From NCBI GenBank assembly GCA_031200235.1, contig CP133595.1:1450877-1514876 (forward strand): 64,000 nt of DNA, given 5' to 3'. The notes under the pieces were generated by a model, which did no database searches, was not told the origin of the DNA, and saw only the letters and a list, made by a program, of their open reading frames with translations. The position numbers were made by a program, and so were the translations under genes. The stretch is from Cuniculiplasma divulgatum. GTDB taxonomy: Archaea > Thermoplasmatota > Thermoplasmata > Thermoplasmatales > Thermoplasmataceae. The stretch's first letter is position 1; each line of letters opens with the position of its first letter. Below are positions 44,487-54,259 of this stretch, one piece after another.

Positions 44487-45835
44487 ATGCCATCAATGAG
44501 GGCCTGGTATTCCTGAGCAATGTCCCGAGCCCTGGCAAATGTTCTGGATTCTCCGTATATCCTGATTATGGGTTCAGTGCCGGATGGCCTCACCAGAACC
44601 CATCCGTCCTTCAGGAAGACTTTGATGCCGTCAGATGTGTCTGTCTTCATGCCTGAGGCGTATCCCAGAATTCCCCTCTTTATAATTTCCCATTCAACCT
44701 TCCTGTCAGCGGAGAGTTTATGGATATGATATTCCGGTATTTCCGATATCAGTTCCTTCAGTCCCGACTTTCTGGCTGCCATGAGGTTCAGCACAAGGGC
44801 TGCAGTCATTGCCCCGTCCCTGCAGTACTGATGCGGGCCGTATATGATGCCTCCGTTCTCTTCTCCCCCTATTTTTGCCTTCTTCTCAATCATTGTCCGG
44901 GAAACCAGAGGTGCACCCACCCTGGTCCTGATAAGTTCCGCTCCTCCAGCAGCGCAAATTTCATCCATTGCATCAGAACTGCTGATTGGCGTAACCACCC
45001 TGTCACCCGGCTTTATGGTGCTCTTCACTATGAGTGAAAGCGTTATGTCGCCATCCACAAAGTGCCCTGTGCTGTCTATGAATACAGCCCTGTCCGCATC
45101 GCCGTCATGGGCTATGCCCAGGTCAAATTTACCGCCGCTTACAACATTGATCAGATCCTTCAGGTTCTCTGGTTTTGGTTCAGAGTTGCGAGAAGTGAAT
45201 TTACCATCCGGATTTGCGTTGAGAGTGACCACAGAGCAGCCCAGTCTCCTGAGGAGTTCCGGAGTGGATGAATAGGCTGCACCATTCCCTGCATCAAATG
45301 CAACTCTGAATTCCTGTGTTCTGATGGCTTCAGCATTAACCTGCTGCATTACCCCTGCCAGGTAACGCTCAACGGCATCCGTAATGATTCGAACTCTTCC
45401 GCAATTATTCCAGGTAGCCTGAATGAATGTTCTGTCGTAATAAATACCCTCGATGATCTCTTCCTGATTTCTGGGGAGTTCCGTTCCATCTGCGGCAATG
45501 CACTTTATTCCATTGAATCTGGGCGGATTGTGGGACGCCGTTATAACTACCCCAGGAATCCTGTTGATCTTGCAGTAGTACTGTATTGCTGGAGTGGGGA
45601 GTATACCAAGATCCAGAATTTCCTTTCCTGCACTCATGATGCCGGATGAAACGGCATTGAAAATCATGGGGCCGGTATCCCTTGTATCTCTTCCCATGGC
45701 GATGGTACCGTCCTTGAAATATGTTCCAATGGATTTTCCTATCTGCATCGCAAAGTCAGGAGTAAGATCAGCATTTGGTTCGCCTCTTATGCCATTTGTT
45801 CCAAAGAGGGGAGGTCTTTCATCAGATCTTTTCAT
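44462..45835 (-). CDS. Phosphohexomutase (phosphoglucosamine/phosphomannomutase family)
   Basis: Alpha-D-phosphohexomutase interconverting sugar 1- and 6-phosphates, supplying nucleotide-sugar precursors. FGTNGIRGEPN is the N-terminal motif. The phosphorylated Ser is in TASHNPPRFNGIK (near 100). The Mg loop is DGDADRAVF, the sugar-binding loop GEENGGIIY, and the phosphate-binding loop RPSGTEPIIRIYGE near the C-terminus. At 457 aa it is typical. The EEN sugar loop leaves GlmM and ManB both open. A GT2 gene lies 88 bp upstream on the same strand. Confidence 0.92.
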   Translation of the reverse strand: MKRSDERPPLFGTNGIRGEPNADLTPDFAMQIGKSIGTYFKDGTIAMGRDTRDTGPMIFNAVSSGIMSAGKEILDLGILPTPAIQYYCKINRIPGVVITASHNPPRFNGIKCIAADGTELPRNQEEIIEGIYYDRTFIQATWNNCGRVRIITDAVERYLAGVMQQVNAEAIRTQEFRVAFDAGNGAAYSSTPELLRRLGCSVVTLNANPDGKFTSRNSEPKPENLKDLINVVSGGKFDLGIAHDGDADRAVFIDSTGHFVDGDITLSLIVKSTIKPGDRVVTPISSSDAMDEICAAGGAELIRTRVGAPLVSRTMIEKKAKIGGEENGGIIYGPHQYCRDGAMTAALVLNLMAARKSGLKELISEIPEYHIHKLSADRKVEWEIIKRGILGYASGMKTDTSDGIKVFLKDGWVLVRPSGTEPIIRIYGESRTFARARDIAQEYQALIDGIQEGASAL

Positions 45836-45923
45836 TTTATCTTCTGTTTATCATGCAAGGATATTTAACATCTGCGAGGCGGCAAATCCGCAAAAACCCG
45901 CCTGAAAGATCAGCTGATCATGG

Positions 45924-47012
45924 TCATGGTTCCTCTTCCAGATGATAACTACTGCCTCTCCACTGTATTGTCTCCGTACTGCGGGCCTTTATGAGATTGT
46001 AGAAGTAGATGAATGGAATTATGAAACTGAGAAGAAACACCTGTGTTTTTCGCTCCCTTGATCTTTTTGCGTTTCTCATGGATGTAATCACGGAAGGTGC
46101 CAGCAGCAGTGCAAAGAAGGGACTGACAGAGAATGCCAGAATCAGGGCGGATATGAATACAAGGATGGTGGCAGCATAAAAGACAATACCATAACGAAAC
46201 ACGCTTGGTGTGGAATAAACGGAAAGAGCAGTCTGGCGGTTTGCCCATTCAATGAATGTGGAAAAATCATCTGGTGAGTTAATTACGGGCGCAGCCTCCG
46301 GCACATATGCTATTTCAAGTCCAGCTTTCTTGCAGAGTTTTGTCAGTGCAACATCATCAGATACATATGACCTGAAAAAATCAAGTCCTTTGACTTTCAG
46401 CAGTTCTGATCTGAAAGCCAGAGAGCCGCCCCATCCGAATCGTGTAATGCGCGATTCCATCATCCCCTGGCCCACAAAACCCCAGACAAGCTTCACGAAT
46501 GACCAGAATCCTCCCGCCGGCCGGAAGTAGGGAAAAGTTGTGGATATTCCCACGCTGTTCTGGGATAATGGGGCAAGAAGCAATTTCAACCAGTCTTCGT
46601 CTGGCAGGATGTCTGAATCAGCGATGACGTAGACGGGAAAATCGGGGAAATGATTTATGGCAGATGCTATTGCCCTGACCTTGCCACTGCACTTTCTGCA
46701 TGAATCATCAGAAATGATCATATCCATGCCTGAACCGCGAATAGACCCCACTGCTGCGTCATCTTCTGAATCAACAACCGCAACTGCCTCCCACTTCGCG
46801 TTCAGATTTGCCATTATGCCCCTGAGGTTTTCATCCAAAGTATAATCCCGTCCCTTGCAGGGAACAATAACCAGGGCTCTATCCTCATAGCTTCCAAATG
46901 TGGTTTTCATGGGTTCCCTGTGGGATGCTATGAAAGTTAATCCTGCAAAAATCAGAATAATCGCAGAGAGAAATATATCAAAAAAAACGTTATGGAAGAT
47001 TCCCGGGATCAT
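45924..47012 (-). CDS. Membrane GT2 glycosyltransferase (ceramide glucosyltransferase-like)
   Basis: GT-A fold processive-type enzyme anchored by an N-terminal helix (about 8-28) and three or more C-terminal helices (about 270-335). Motifs are VIVPCKGRD, VAVVDSEDDAA, the DSD metal motif in VIADSDILPDEDWL, GWGGSLAFRSELL, SDDVALTKLCKKAG and the product-site EWANRQTAL, resembling Q/RxxRW of the ceramide glucosyltransferase and HpnI groups. At 362 aa it is normal. The start is immediately after the EF-1beta stop. Acceptor is likely a lipid, but this is inferred. Confidence 0.85.
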   Translation of the reverse strand: MIPGIFHNVFFDIFLSAIILIFAGLTFIASHREPMKTTFGSYEDRALVIVPCKGRDYTLDENLRGIMANLNAKWEAVAVVDSEDDAAVGSIRGSGMDMIISDDSCRKCSGKVRAIASAINHFPDFPVYVIADSDILPDEDWLKLLLAPLSQNSVGISTTFPYFRPAGGFWSFVKLVWGFVGQGMMESRITRFGWGGSLAFRSELLKVKGLDFFRSYVSDDVALTKLCKKAGLEIAYVPEAAPVINSPDDFSTFIEWANRQTALSVYSTPSVFRYGIVFYAATILVFISALILAFSVSPFFALLLAPSVITSMRNAKRSRERKTQVFLLSFIIPFIYFYNLIKARSTETIQWRGSSYHLEEEP

Positions 47013-47014
47013 CT

Positions 47015-47281
47015 TCAGACCAGTGTGACATCCTCGGAGTCAACCTGGGCTACGCCATTTATGGCAGAAATGGCTTCTTCTACGCGATCAATCTTCCCCT
47101 CTTCATCGGGCACAATGACCTCAAATTTTATAGCCTTGAGGCCGAATCCAATTTCCTCCAGGTAAGATTTGTTAATCTCACAGAGTGGCTTGATCTTTTC
47201 TCTTATTTTACCCAGAAGATCTTCCATGGACACGTCTGCTGATTCGGGAAGGATCTTCAGAACTACAGCAACATCTCCCAT
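47015..47281 (-). CDS. Translation elongation factor 1-beta
   Basis: Guanine-nucleotide exchange factor for aEF1A. The 88-aa protein starting MGDVAVVLKILPESADV contains the ferredoxin-like fold features of aEF1B: the LLGKIREKIK helix, IGFGLKAIKFEVIVPDEEG, and the VEEAISAINGVAQVDSEDVTLV terminus. ATG at 47281 is chosen because it matches the family start; an upstream in-frame ATG at 47320 lies inside the zinc-ribbon gene. It starts four bases after that gene's stop and is followed at once by the GT2 gene. Confidence 0.94.
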   Translation of the reverse strand: MGDVAVVLKILPESADVSMEDLLGKIREKIKPLCEINKSYLEEIGFGLKAIKFEVIVPDEEGKIDRVEEAISAINGVAQVDSEDVTLV

Positions 47282-47285
47282 GATA

Positions 47286-47453
47286 TCACGGCCCTGTGAA
47301 TCCGCAGTGATCGCAAACATAGGCAGTGGAATGCTCTCTGCATTCCTTGCATCTTCCGATCAGCTCTTCTCCGCATGACGGACACTCAAATATTGAATAG
47401 CCGGTCTCTACCAGTCCAACCCCGCAGGAAGTGCAAGTCTCTTTGTATCTCAT
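47286..47453 (-). CDS. Small zinc-ribbon protein (55 aa) upstream of EF-1beta
   Basis: Short gene with four CxxC-type pairs: CTSCG, CPSCG, CKEC and CDHCG, enough for two zinc sites, ending in GFTGP. This pattern and its place directly before EF-1beta are shared by small archaeal zinc-finger proteins such as HVO_2753 of Haloferax, thought to bind RNA. A TATA-like element (TATTAATATTA, about 47487-47498 on the minus strand) precedes it. The stop lies four bases before the EF-1beta ATG, suggesting coupled translation. Function beyond zinc binding is inferred. Confidence 0.88.
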   Translation of the reverse strand: MRYKETCTSCGVGLVETGYSIFECPSCGEELIGRCKECREHSTAYVCDHCGFTGP

Positions 47454-47663
47454 CTTAATCAGTTTCTCTCTTCCAGATTGCCTTGTAATATTAATAATGT
47501 TCTCGGCTGATGGTTATTGCCGGAACTTATCAATTCCAGGCACCCATGATCCCTGACTCAATACGGACGTACCTGGAATTTCAACGCTCATTAATGTCTG
47601 GAACCACTCAGCATCATTTCATGAAGGAACGATAAGATAATTTCGTCTTTGGCATACAGAATC

Positions 47664-47921
47664 ATGGATAATGTCTATGCCATATTTGCCGACAACAATG
47701 GCAAAGTCAGGGAAAAGCTTGAAAATAACTTTATCGCATCCCAGAATCCACTGTATATTGGTATCATCCTGAAACCGTCACATGGTGCCTGGATCAGGAT
47801 GTCAAGAGCAAGAACTGTGGTGCTTGAGATGGAAGGAAAACCAGGAGAGTTCTCAATTCCATACAGGATAGAAGTCGGGGAGAACAGCATCTTCTTCCTG
47901 AAGCCCAGGGAAGATGCTTAA
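47664..47921 (+). CDS. Small protein of unknown function
   Basis: Not recognised. The 85-aa product is beta-rich (NVYAIFAD, PLYIGIILKP, RTVVLEMEG, NSIFFLKP) and looks like a compact soluble domain. ATG at 47664 is favoured over an in-frame TTG at 47649 because a TATA-like ATAAGATAA (about 47631-47639) is about 27 nt upstream, fitting a leaderless mRNA. Its stop overlaps the end of the convergent M50 protease by four bp. Confidence 0.6.
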   Translation: MDNVYAIFADNNGKVREKLENNFIASQNPLYIGIILKPSHGAWIRMSRARTVVLEMEGKPGEFSIPYRIEVGENSIFFLKPREDA

Positions 47922-48532
47922 AGGATTACGAAACCAACCAGGACAGTCATGAAGATAAGCACTGCAAACACTACAGCAAATGTCCTGAAATCCCATCTCA
48001 TTACCTTTGCCCCATCCAGAGGGCCTATTGGAATCATGTTGAATGCCCCCAGATAGAAGTTAAGGTAACTGATCTCCAGTATTATGCCGCCAAGTCCCCT
48101 GATCAGGATGCCCACCAGGGAAAGAAGTAGAAACACAAAGCCTGCCAGCATGTTAAATCCGGGGCCGGCAAGGGCAGTCTTTCCTATTTTCTCATTTCCG
48201 TAAACACCTGCAATGTTGACAGCTCCCGGGGCAGCAAGGATTACACCGAAAAACGATGTTATGAGCGCCATAAGGATTCCGATGGGCCAGAGCCTGAATT
48301 CTGCCCATCCCCCGTAATTCCTAGCCACCTGCCTGTGTGAAAGCTCATGCCCCAGAAAGGCGATTCCCACAGCTATAAAGCTTACAATTATGGTTCTAGC
48401 GGCAACCAGTGCCGGCACATGATAACCGCTGTCAGCGAAGCTGGCAATAGAGAACGCAAATCCTAAAACAAGAAGGGCAAGCAGAATATCCTGGGTTTCT
48501 CTTTTCATGTTTCCAAAGCCGTAGTAGTTCAA
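47918..48532 (-). CDS. Site-2 protease (M50) family membrane metalloprotease
   Basis: Intramembrane zinc protease candidate. The metal site is HELSH at residues 62-66 inside a membrane helix, and the third ligand motif is NMIPIGPLDG (about 164-173). A FNMLAG segment and about five to six helices complete the minimal S2P core of 204 aa; no PDZ or CBS domain is present. The start is TTG at 48532, directly after the stop of the TPR-like gene, with GAGGAA about ten nt upstream; ATG 48508 is an alternative. Substrate unknown. Co-translation with the TPR-like gene suggests a linked function. Confidence 0.88.
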   Translation of the reverse strand: MNYYGFGNMKRETQDILLALLVLGFAFSIASFADSGYHVPALVAARTIIVSFIAVGIAFLGHELSHRQVARNYGGWAEFRLWPIGILMALITSFFGVILAAPGAVNIAGVYGNEKIGKTALAGPGFNMLAGFVFLLLSLVGILIRGLGGIILEISYLNFYLGAFNMIPIGPLDGAKVMRWDFRTFAVVFAVLIFMTVLVGFVIL

Positions 48533-51500
48533 TCAGATTCCTCTTTCCTCATTCATCCTGGAAATGTATTCCATTAGCGTAATGACATCCAGTGCCTCAG
48601 ATATGCCAATCTGAAGATAAAATGCAACGTTAAGCGGTTCCTGCCTCACGTTATCCTTTATTGCCCTCTTGAGGAGCCTGAGAAGAACATCATTCTTTGT
48701 CTGTGCATGCCTTGCGATGTCCATCTGGTCGTGAATGTAGATGTACAGATTCCTGGCTATTATGGGATCTCTTCTGTCGAGATTGTTGAATATCACAGCA
48801 ATTGTCATGTCATTGATGTTATCCAGCGGATAGTTCTTGACCGCCTTCTGAATTACATCACGGGAAAGAACCTCATATTTTTCCTCATTTATGTCAAAAT
48901 AGTACTCTCTGCTGTCAAGGAAGGCGAAAACATCCTCAATCTTCTCAATGGGTATATCTGCTTTGTAAAATGCCTCCTTCTTGTCGAATTTTTTCTTGGC
49001 CTTGTACTCCACCTTCAGTAGCCTGCTGACGTATAGCAGAGTTTCCACAAATTCTTTCCTTGAACGGAGGTCCTCCATAAGTTCTCCGTGGATATCCTTT
49101 TTCAGAAGAGTCCCCTCATAGCGGCTCATGATCTTTTCTGCCATGTCAAAGTCGTCGGTCTCTATATAACTCCTGATAACGTACTGAAGACTCTTATCAT
49201 CAACATATTTTGGGTTTGTCTCATAGAATTTTCTTATTGCCTCATAGTCGCGGTCTTCGTAGTACAGGCGGAGCAGAACATTCACTATGTCAAGGCAATT
49301 TGCGAATTCTTTACAGAAACGCAGGCTCCGGAGAATCAGCTCAATTGCGTCCGTCCTTCTGCCGGTTCTGACCAGAATGTCAGAATACATTCTTACAGTA
49401 TCAAGGTCCCCTGGCTCATTCCTGTTCAGGTTTCTTGCAACCTCCAGTGCAAGTTTCGTATCGCCGCTGTCAAAGGTCTTCCTGGCAATGAGCTTGCCCA
49501 GCCACACAAAACCCTCATTGGAATATATCCTCACAATGAGGTCTCGAACGTCCCTGTTGTACCATAGTGTCTCAACTGCAGCTTTCAGGATTTCCTGGTC
49601 CTCCTGCCTTTTGAACGTAATTCTTTTCAGAAGTGCCAGGGCCTGTGGTATCTGTGAGGTCTTCTGGTAAAGCTTCAACTGAAGCAGATCGTTCTCGTTT
49701 TTAGACAGGATATCCTGTGCTTTTTCATACTGTCCTGCCTCAATGAGTGCATTCAGATAACCGGGGATGGTCAGGGGGTCAACACCCATCTGAATTGCCG
49801 CGTCGCAGTGGTTCAGAGCCTGATCGTATTTTCCCATGCTGTTCAGGACACCTGCCAGAAGTATCTCTATCTCTGGAGTCCTGTTCTCCGTTTCAAGATC
49901 GCCCAGGAACTGTAAAACCTCGTCAGGTTTTCCTGCATCCTTTAGCATGGCCATGTGCAGGTCAATATCCTGGCTATTGAACTGCCTGGTGCGGAACAGC
50001 ATCTGTGATTGCTCAATGGCATTCTGGAGATTTCCGCTGTGCCTCAAAACATCCCGCCTTATCCTGAAAATCCAGGGGTTATGGGAGGTTCCTGACCCTA
50101 TATATGAGAGGAAATCCGAAGCCATTTCCCAGAATTTGTTTCTGTTTATGAACGAATGGAATCCTCCCAGATCCATCATTTCCAGAGAACCCAGTGATAC
50201 AAGCTTCTCTGCATGTTCACGTATTTTTTTTGTTTCACCGTAGACCATGTCAAGTTCCACCGCCAGGATTAGAAAATCACAGTTCAGAAGCTTGTCAAGA
50301 GATGCGTCTGCGTTCTTCCTGGAAGATGTATAATCTCCCCTCTGGAAATCAATCACTGCCATCAGGTAAAGATAGAAAGGATCCTTCTGGTTTGAAGCAG
50401 CCCTGACCAGTTCCCTTTCAGCCCGATCCAGTTTCCCGTTCCTGATGTAAGTTTCTGATATGGGAAAGAGATATTTCGTGGAGTCCATGATCTCTTCACC
50501 TATTTTCCCCTCCATGGCCTGCTGGATCAGGTCAACCGTAGCCTTTGCAGACCTGAAAACCTGTTTGGAAAGAGCATTTAGAAGGTCATCCGGCATTTTA
50601 CGACCCGAAGAGACGTAAAACCAGGATTTTATAAATGCCAGGGCAGTGGAAGGATACCTCTCAAGGAACTGCCCATCTATGCTGCTGTAATCAGAGGGGA
50701 CTCCCCTCAGGCGATCGGTGATAATCTTGAGAGCAGCAGATTCCTCACGATGGAGTATGATGAAGCTTTCAAGTTCCTTGAGAATCTCCTCAACCCTGAC
50801 GTTGAAAAAGACTGAATCCAGGACCAGTGGATTTCCAGCATACTCTGGGATGGATGACAGGGCTTTGATGGCTTCATGCTGCCGATCCATATAAAAAAGA
50901 GAAGAAATGTAAAACTCCATTCTGGACTGCCTGACATGCTGGTACCTTTCCATGAAAGAAAGAACCTGATCGTATTCTCCACGCTTGAAAAGCAAATCCA
51001 CAATGTAGGTTGCATGTTCATCAGAGTTGGGATTAATCTTCAAAATCTCAAGGGCTGTGCCATATGCGTCATTTGTGTTGTTAAGTTTTATCAGAGTCCT
51101 GAATTTCATGTTCAGAAGATCCAGGTTACCCGGGTTCGTGATCAGGCCTTCAGTTATATCCTTAAGAGCCTCACCAAACATTGATTTCTGTATTTCAGCA
51201 TCAATTTTCCTTGAAAGAAAGAATGGATCAGAAAATATTGCGGAATGTGTTTTTGACAGTTCCAGGAATTCATCCATGAGTCCCTGGGAATAAGCAATTT
51301 CAAGTGCAGTTCGCGCCAGTTCCGGGCTGTCATCATTGCGTTTCAGGATATCCTTGATTATTTCATAGGCTTCCACTTTCTCTCCTGATGAAAGAAGAAT
51401 CTTCACCTTCTGTCGAAGAAGCTGATCATTGGATTTCCGGAAATTCAGAGCATTGTTTATAACATCAAGCGCAGTCTTCCAGTTGCCCAAAAGTAACAGG

Positions 51501-52231
51501 GAATCCGTTACCACAATTATGTCATCTATGTCCTTGAGATCGCTGAAATCAAACCCCTCCAGGAAACTTGTTCTATCGCCTTCCCCAGTTCCAATCAACT
51601 TCAATCCCAGTATGCGAAGCCAGGTTTCTTTCCCCAAATGATCAGAGATAATTTTCAGTGCCTCCAGTGCTTTTGGATCATTCGTGGACCCTGCATACTC
51701 AAAAACTATGGATTTTGCCTCAGTGGGGTCAACCAGTTTCCAATCAATTGACTCAAGAAAACCATTACGCAATATGCCAGATCTGCTGTAAGCATGGGCC
51801 AGCAGCACTTGATTCCGAATGTCGGTTTCTGCAATCTTCTCAAGAATTGGCAGTTCACTTTCAGGAATGGACTGTGGTGAAAATGCATTGATTATGCGCT
51901 CGGTGTCGCTGGGCGAGCCGCCATCTAAAATGGATGAGCATTTTTCCAACAGGGGTAGAAGCAACTCTTTATTTTCTGCGATCTTCTGAATGTTAAGGAT
52001 GAGAATTATTGAATCAGCAGTGGCTGACTTGCAGGTTTCTTCCAGATAATGCTGGATTGATTCCAGAAGGCTGCTGGTGATCTCAATGCCTGAGCTTCCT
52101 TCTGCAGTAAGGTAGGGTGTCACAATCTTCAGCAACTCCGCCGGAGAGGTGTTCGCAGTACCGGCATCCAGGAAAGCCTGCTCAAGCAGTTTCACCATCT
52201 TTCTCTGTGAAACTCCATCTGCCATTTTCAC
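48533..52231 (-). CDS. Giant TPR-like repeat protein (1232 aa)
   Basis: Almost entirely alpha-helical protein made of degenerate 34-36-residue helix pairs, as in TPR or SEL1-type solenoids. Examples are KTALDVINNALNFRKSNDQL, GKYDQALNHCDAAIQMGVDP and GRRTDAIELILRSLRF. No signal peptide, membrane segment or catalytic domain was seen, so it is probably a cytoplasmic scaffold. A GTG at 52231 is two codons before an ATG, and an ATAATATAGAATT element upstream could be the TATA box. The M50 protease gene begins at the base after its stop. Specific function is unknown. Confidence 0.8.
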   Translation of the reverse strand: MKMADGVSQRKMVKLLEQAFLDAGTANTSPAELLKIVTPYLTAEGSSGIEITSSLLESIQHYLEETCKSATADSIILILNIQKIAENKELLLPLLEKCSSILDGGSPSDTERIINAFSPQSIPESELPILEKIAETDIRNQVLLAHAYSRSGILRNGFLESIDWKLVDPTEAKSIVFEYAGSTNDPKALEALKIISDHLGKETWLRILGLKLIGTGEGDRTSFLEGFDFSDLKDIDDIIVVTDSLLLLGNWKTALDVINNALNFRKSNDQLLRQKVKILLSSGEKVEAYEIIKDILKRNDDSPELARTALEIAYSQGLMDEFLELSKTHSAIFSDPFFLSRKIDAEIQKSMFGEALKDITEGLITNPGNLDLLNMKFRTLIKLNNTNDAYGTALEILKINPNSDEHATYIVDLLFKRGEYDQVLSFMERYQHVRQSRMEFYISSLFYMDRQHEAIKALSSIPEYAGNPLVLDSVFFNVRVEEILKELESFIILHREESAALKIITDRLRGVPSDYSSIDGQFLERYPSTALAFIKSWFYVSSGRKMPDDLLNALSKQVFRSAKATVDLIQQAMEGKIGEEIMDSTKYLFPISETYIRNGKLDRAERELVRAASNQKDPFYLYLMAVIDFQRGDYTSSRKNADASLDKLLNCDFLILAVELDMVYGETKKIREHAEKLVSLGSLEMMDLGGFHSFINRNKFWEMASDFLSYIGSGTSHNPWIFRIRRDVLRHSGNLQNAIEQSQMLFRTRQFNSQDIDLHMAMLKDAGKPDEVLQFLGDLETENRTPEIEILLAGVLNSMGKYDQALNHCDAAIQMGVDPLTIPGYLNALIEAGQYEKAQDILSKNENDLLQLKLYQKTSQIPQALALLKRITFKRQEDQEILKAAVETLWYNRDVRDLIVRIYSNEGFVWLGKLIARKTFDSGDTKLALEVARNLNRNEPGDLDTVRMYSDILVRTGRRTDAIELILRSLRFCKEFANCLDIVNVLLRLYYEDRDYEAIRKFYETNPKYVDDKSLQYVIRSYIETDDFDMAEKIMSRYEGTLLKKDIHGELMEDLRSRKEFVETLLYVSRLLKVEYKAKKKFDKKEAFYKADIPIEKIEDVFAFLDSREYYFDINEEKYEVLSRDVIQKAVKNYPLDNINDMTIAVIFNNLDRRDPIIARNLYIYIHDQMDIARHAQTKNDVLLRLLKRAIKDNVRQEPLNVAFYLQIGISEALDVITLMEYISRMNEERGI

Positions 52232-52594
52232 ACTACATTCATAATTCTATATTATTATTGTTGTCATTTGCAGTTTTTCACAGCTGAAAACGGTGGATTT
52301 AGCATTTGCCAGTGAGGAGTCTCCATTCTCAAGACAGGGAAAGAAGACGTGCGACAAATTATCGTCTTCTCAGGGATATAGGGAGCCTGCAGGAAGCCAT
52401 GGCTAAAAGGTAGGTTAAATTATTGCTTTATGCGTGACTGCATCCACAAGGTCAGATGGCCCAGCATGAATGACATGGTACCTTCTGGCCCGTGAAAATT
52501 CAGGCTGATGGAGATTCCACAATAAACATCTGAAGCTGGCAGTTGCTGCGAAAGCCTGGAGGTGAGGCCACAACTGCATGCCTTTAAAACCAGC
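52232..52594. other. Intergenic stretch after the archaellum operon
   Basis: About 360 bp between arlJ and the TPR-like gene. A 63-codon frame at 52420-52611 (-) starts inside arlJ and has no motif; it is not called. The left edge holds the A+T-rich promoter of the TPR-like gene (about 52240-52262). No terminator or repeat is clear. Confidence 0.45.
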
Positions 52595-54259
52595 TCAAAT
52601 GGCTCCCCCAAGCATGATGGAAGTCAGGTAAAGGGTCCCATACATCACAAGTGAGATTATCCAGGTCATTATGACAAAGTGGTGGAGACCGTGAATCACC
52701 CGGCCACCATCTGCAAATTTAAGTGCTGTTCCAGCTATGAATGAATGCAGCATGAGTATAACAACAAGGAAAACCTCGATCATTAAAATTGATGAGGCAG
52801 GCTGTGAAACAAAGATTCCAAATGAATTAAGCGAAGAGACATTGAACGTGGCGAACACCTTGTTGATTATTTCCAGTACACCGAAAGATATTGCAAGAGA
52901 GAAAGCCAGGCCGCCCGTGATGCCATATAATACACCTATGTAACTGCTCACTGAGGCATGCCTCCTCTTTCTCAGCCTTATGACCCTGTCGAAATTGTCG
53001 GCAACCACTGCACCAGCTTTGGCAGCATCTGCACCAAGATCAATTGACTCAACAAAGCTTTCTGAAAAAACCTCTATGAGATGCGACCCTGTATCCGCAC
53101 TGAAATATTTCCATGCCCTGAGGCTGTCAATCCTGTATGCGAGCCTCCTGTAGAGGTTTCGTATATCCTGCGTCAGCGTCCCGAAGTCGTGAAGCACAAT
53201 GGACTTCAAGGCATCTATAACCATGTTTCCGCGAGCAGATGCTGATCCTGAAAGTGATCTGATGAAACTCCCGAACATTTCATCCTTCTTCAGGACTATT
53301 TTCTCAGCCTTTGAACCTATGTATCCCGGGAAGAAGAACGGCGTTATTATTATTGCAACAGCAATGTAGAAGGGCATGGCGAAAAATAACCTTGTTCCCA
53401 GAAGTACTGCTGCTAATGCCACAGAAGATACTGAAGCGTAGATGAAGACTCTCCTGATCTTCAACTGAAGGGGAGTTTTTATCCCGGTGTCATGCCAGAT
53501 TGGGTCGTTTGGCAGAACCATCTTTATTCCATAAACCAGCATGGATTCACCAAGTATTATTGTAATGAGGCTCAGGGAAAGCACAGAGAGTATGTTGATT
53601 TTGATGAGCACAGGCATAATCATGATAAAAGTGATCATGAATGCAAATGCCAGAAGGAGTGAGATGTACATATCCTTGTAAAGGTCGAAGGTGTAAAGTG
53701 ACGATATGTATGTGGTTTCAAAGTTATTCATCACTGTCTCCGATTCATTCTTGACGAAATCTTCAAAGTCCTGACCGCTGTTTATGGCATGGCCAAATCT
53801 TGCCAGGAAATCTTCAAATACCTCACTGGGTACCTTGGTGGAAACAAGCATGGCAGCTTCGGACAGCCCTCTTTTCCAGTTCTTGACAAGATTCACAAGC
53901 CTTGCGATTTCAAACCGTATCCTTCCAAGCTTTTCCTTCCTGGAAATAATCTCAAGCAGGTCTATACGGTTGGCCGAACTCACTGCAAGAGTGGCGAACG
54001 CCGTCATGAAGTACGGTATGTTTGAATTTATATCTGCCTTGGCGGAATCCCTTTGAATTATTGGGCGCAGTATGGTGAAGAACATAAGGCTGGCTCCAAC
54101 AGCTGCAAATATCATGAAGTATATGCTGACAAATATGTTGTAAAGCATGAATCCTGCAGCAGTAACCAGCGTTCCAGCAACGATAACTGCAGTATCGCTC
54201 TTCTTGAACTCGATCCCTGCAAGAAGCTTAGAATTTTTAAACGTAACCATTTCCATCAC
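52595..54259 (-). CDS. arlJ: Archaellum assembly membrane protein ArlJ (FlaJ)
   Basis: Polytopic platform protein of the archaellum motor, interacting with the ATPase ArlI. It has the T2SF-type duplicated layout: an N-terminal helix pair, a cytoplasmic helical domain (about 85-180), three central helices, a second cytoplasmic domain with GSFIRSLSGSASARGNMVIDAL (about 325-345) and ESFVESIDLGADAAKAG (about 400), and C-terminal helices. At 554 aa it is normal for FlaJ. It is the last gene of the minus-strand archaellum cluster and overlaps arlI by four bp. Confidence 0.92.
   Translation of the reverse strand: MMEMVTFKNSKLLAGIEFKKSDTAVIVAGTLVTAAGFMLYNIFVSIYFMIFAAVGASLMFFTILRPIIQRDSAKADINSNIPYFMTAFATLAVSSANRIDLLEIISRKEKLGRIRFEIARLVNLVKNWKRGLSEAAMLVSTKVPSEVFEDFLARFGHAINSGQDFEDFVKNESETVMNNFETTYISSLYTFDLYKDMYISLLLAFAFMITFIMIMPVLIKINILSVLSLSLITIILGESMLVYGIKMVLPNDPIWHDTGIKTPLQLKIRRVFIYASVSSVALAAVLLGTRLFFAMPFYIAVAIIITPFFFPGYIGSKAEKIVLKKDEMFGSFIRSLSGSASARGNMVIDALKSIVLHDFGTLTQDIRNLYRRLAYRIDSLRAWKYFSADTGSHLIEVFSESFVESIDLGADAAKAGAVVADNFDRVIRLRKRRHASVSSYIGVLYGITGGLAFSLAISFGVLEIINKVFATFNVSSLNSFGIFVSQPASSILMIEVFLVVILMLHSFIAGTALKFADGGRVIHGLHHFVIMTWIISLVMYGTLYLTSIMLGGAI

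Noticed and set aside
52420-52611. 63-codon minus frame after arlJ
   Set aside because: It starts inside arlJ, and no family features were found.
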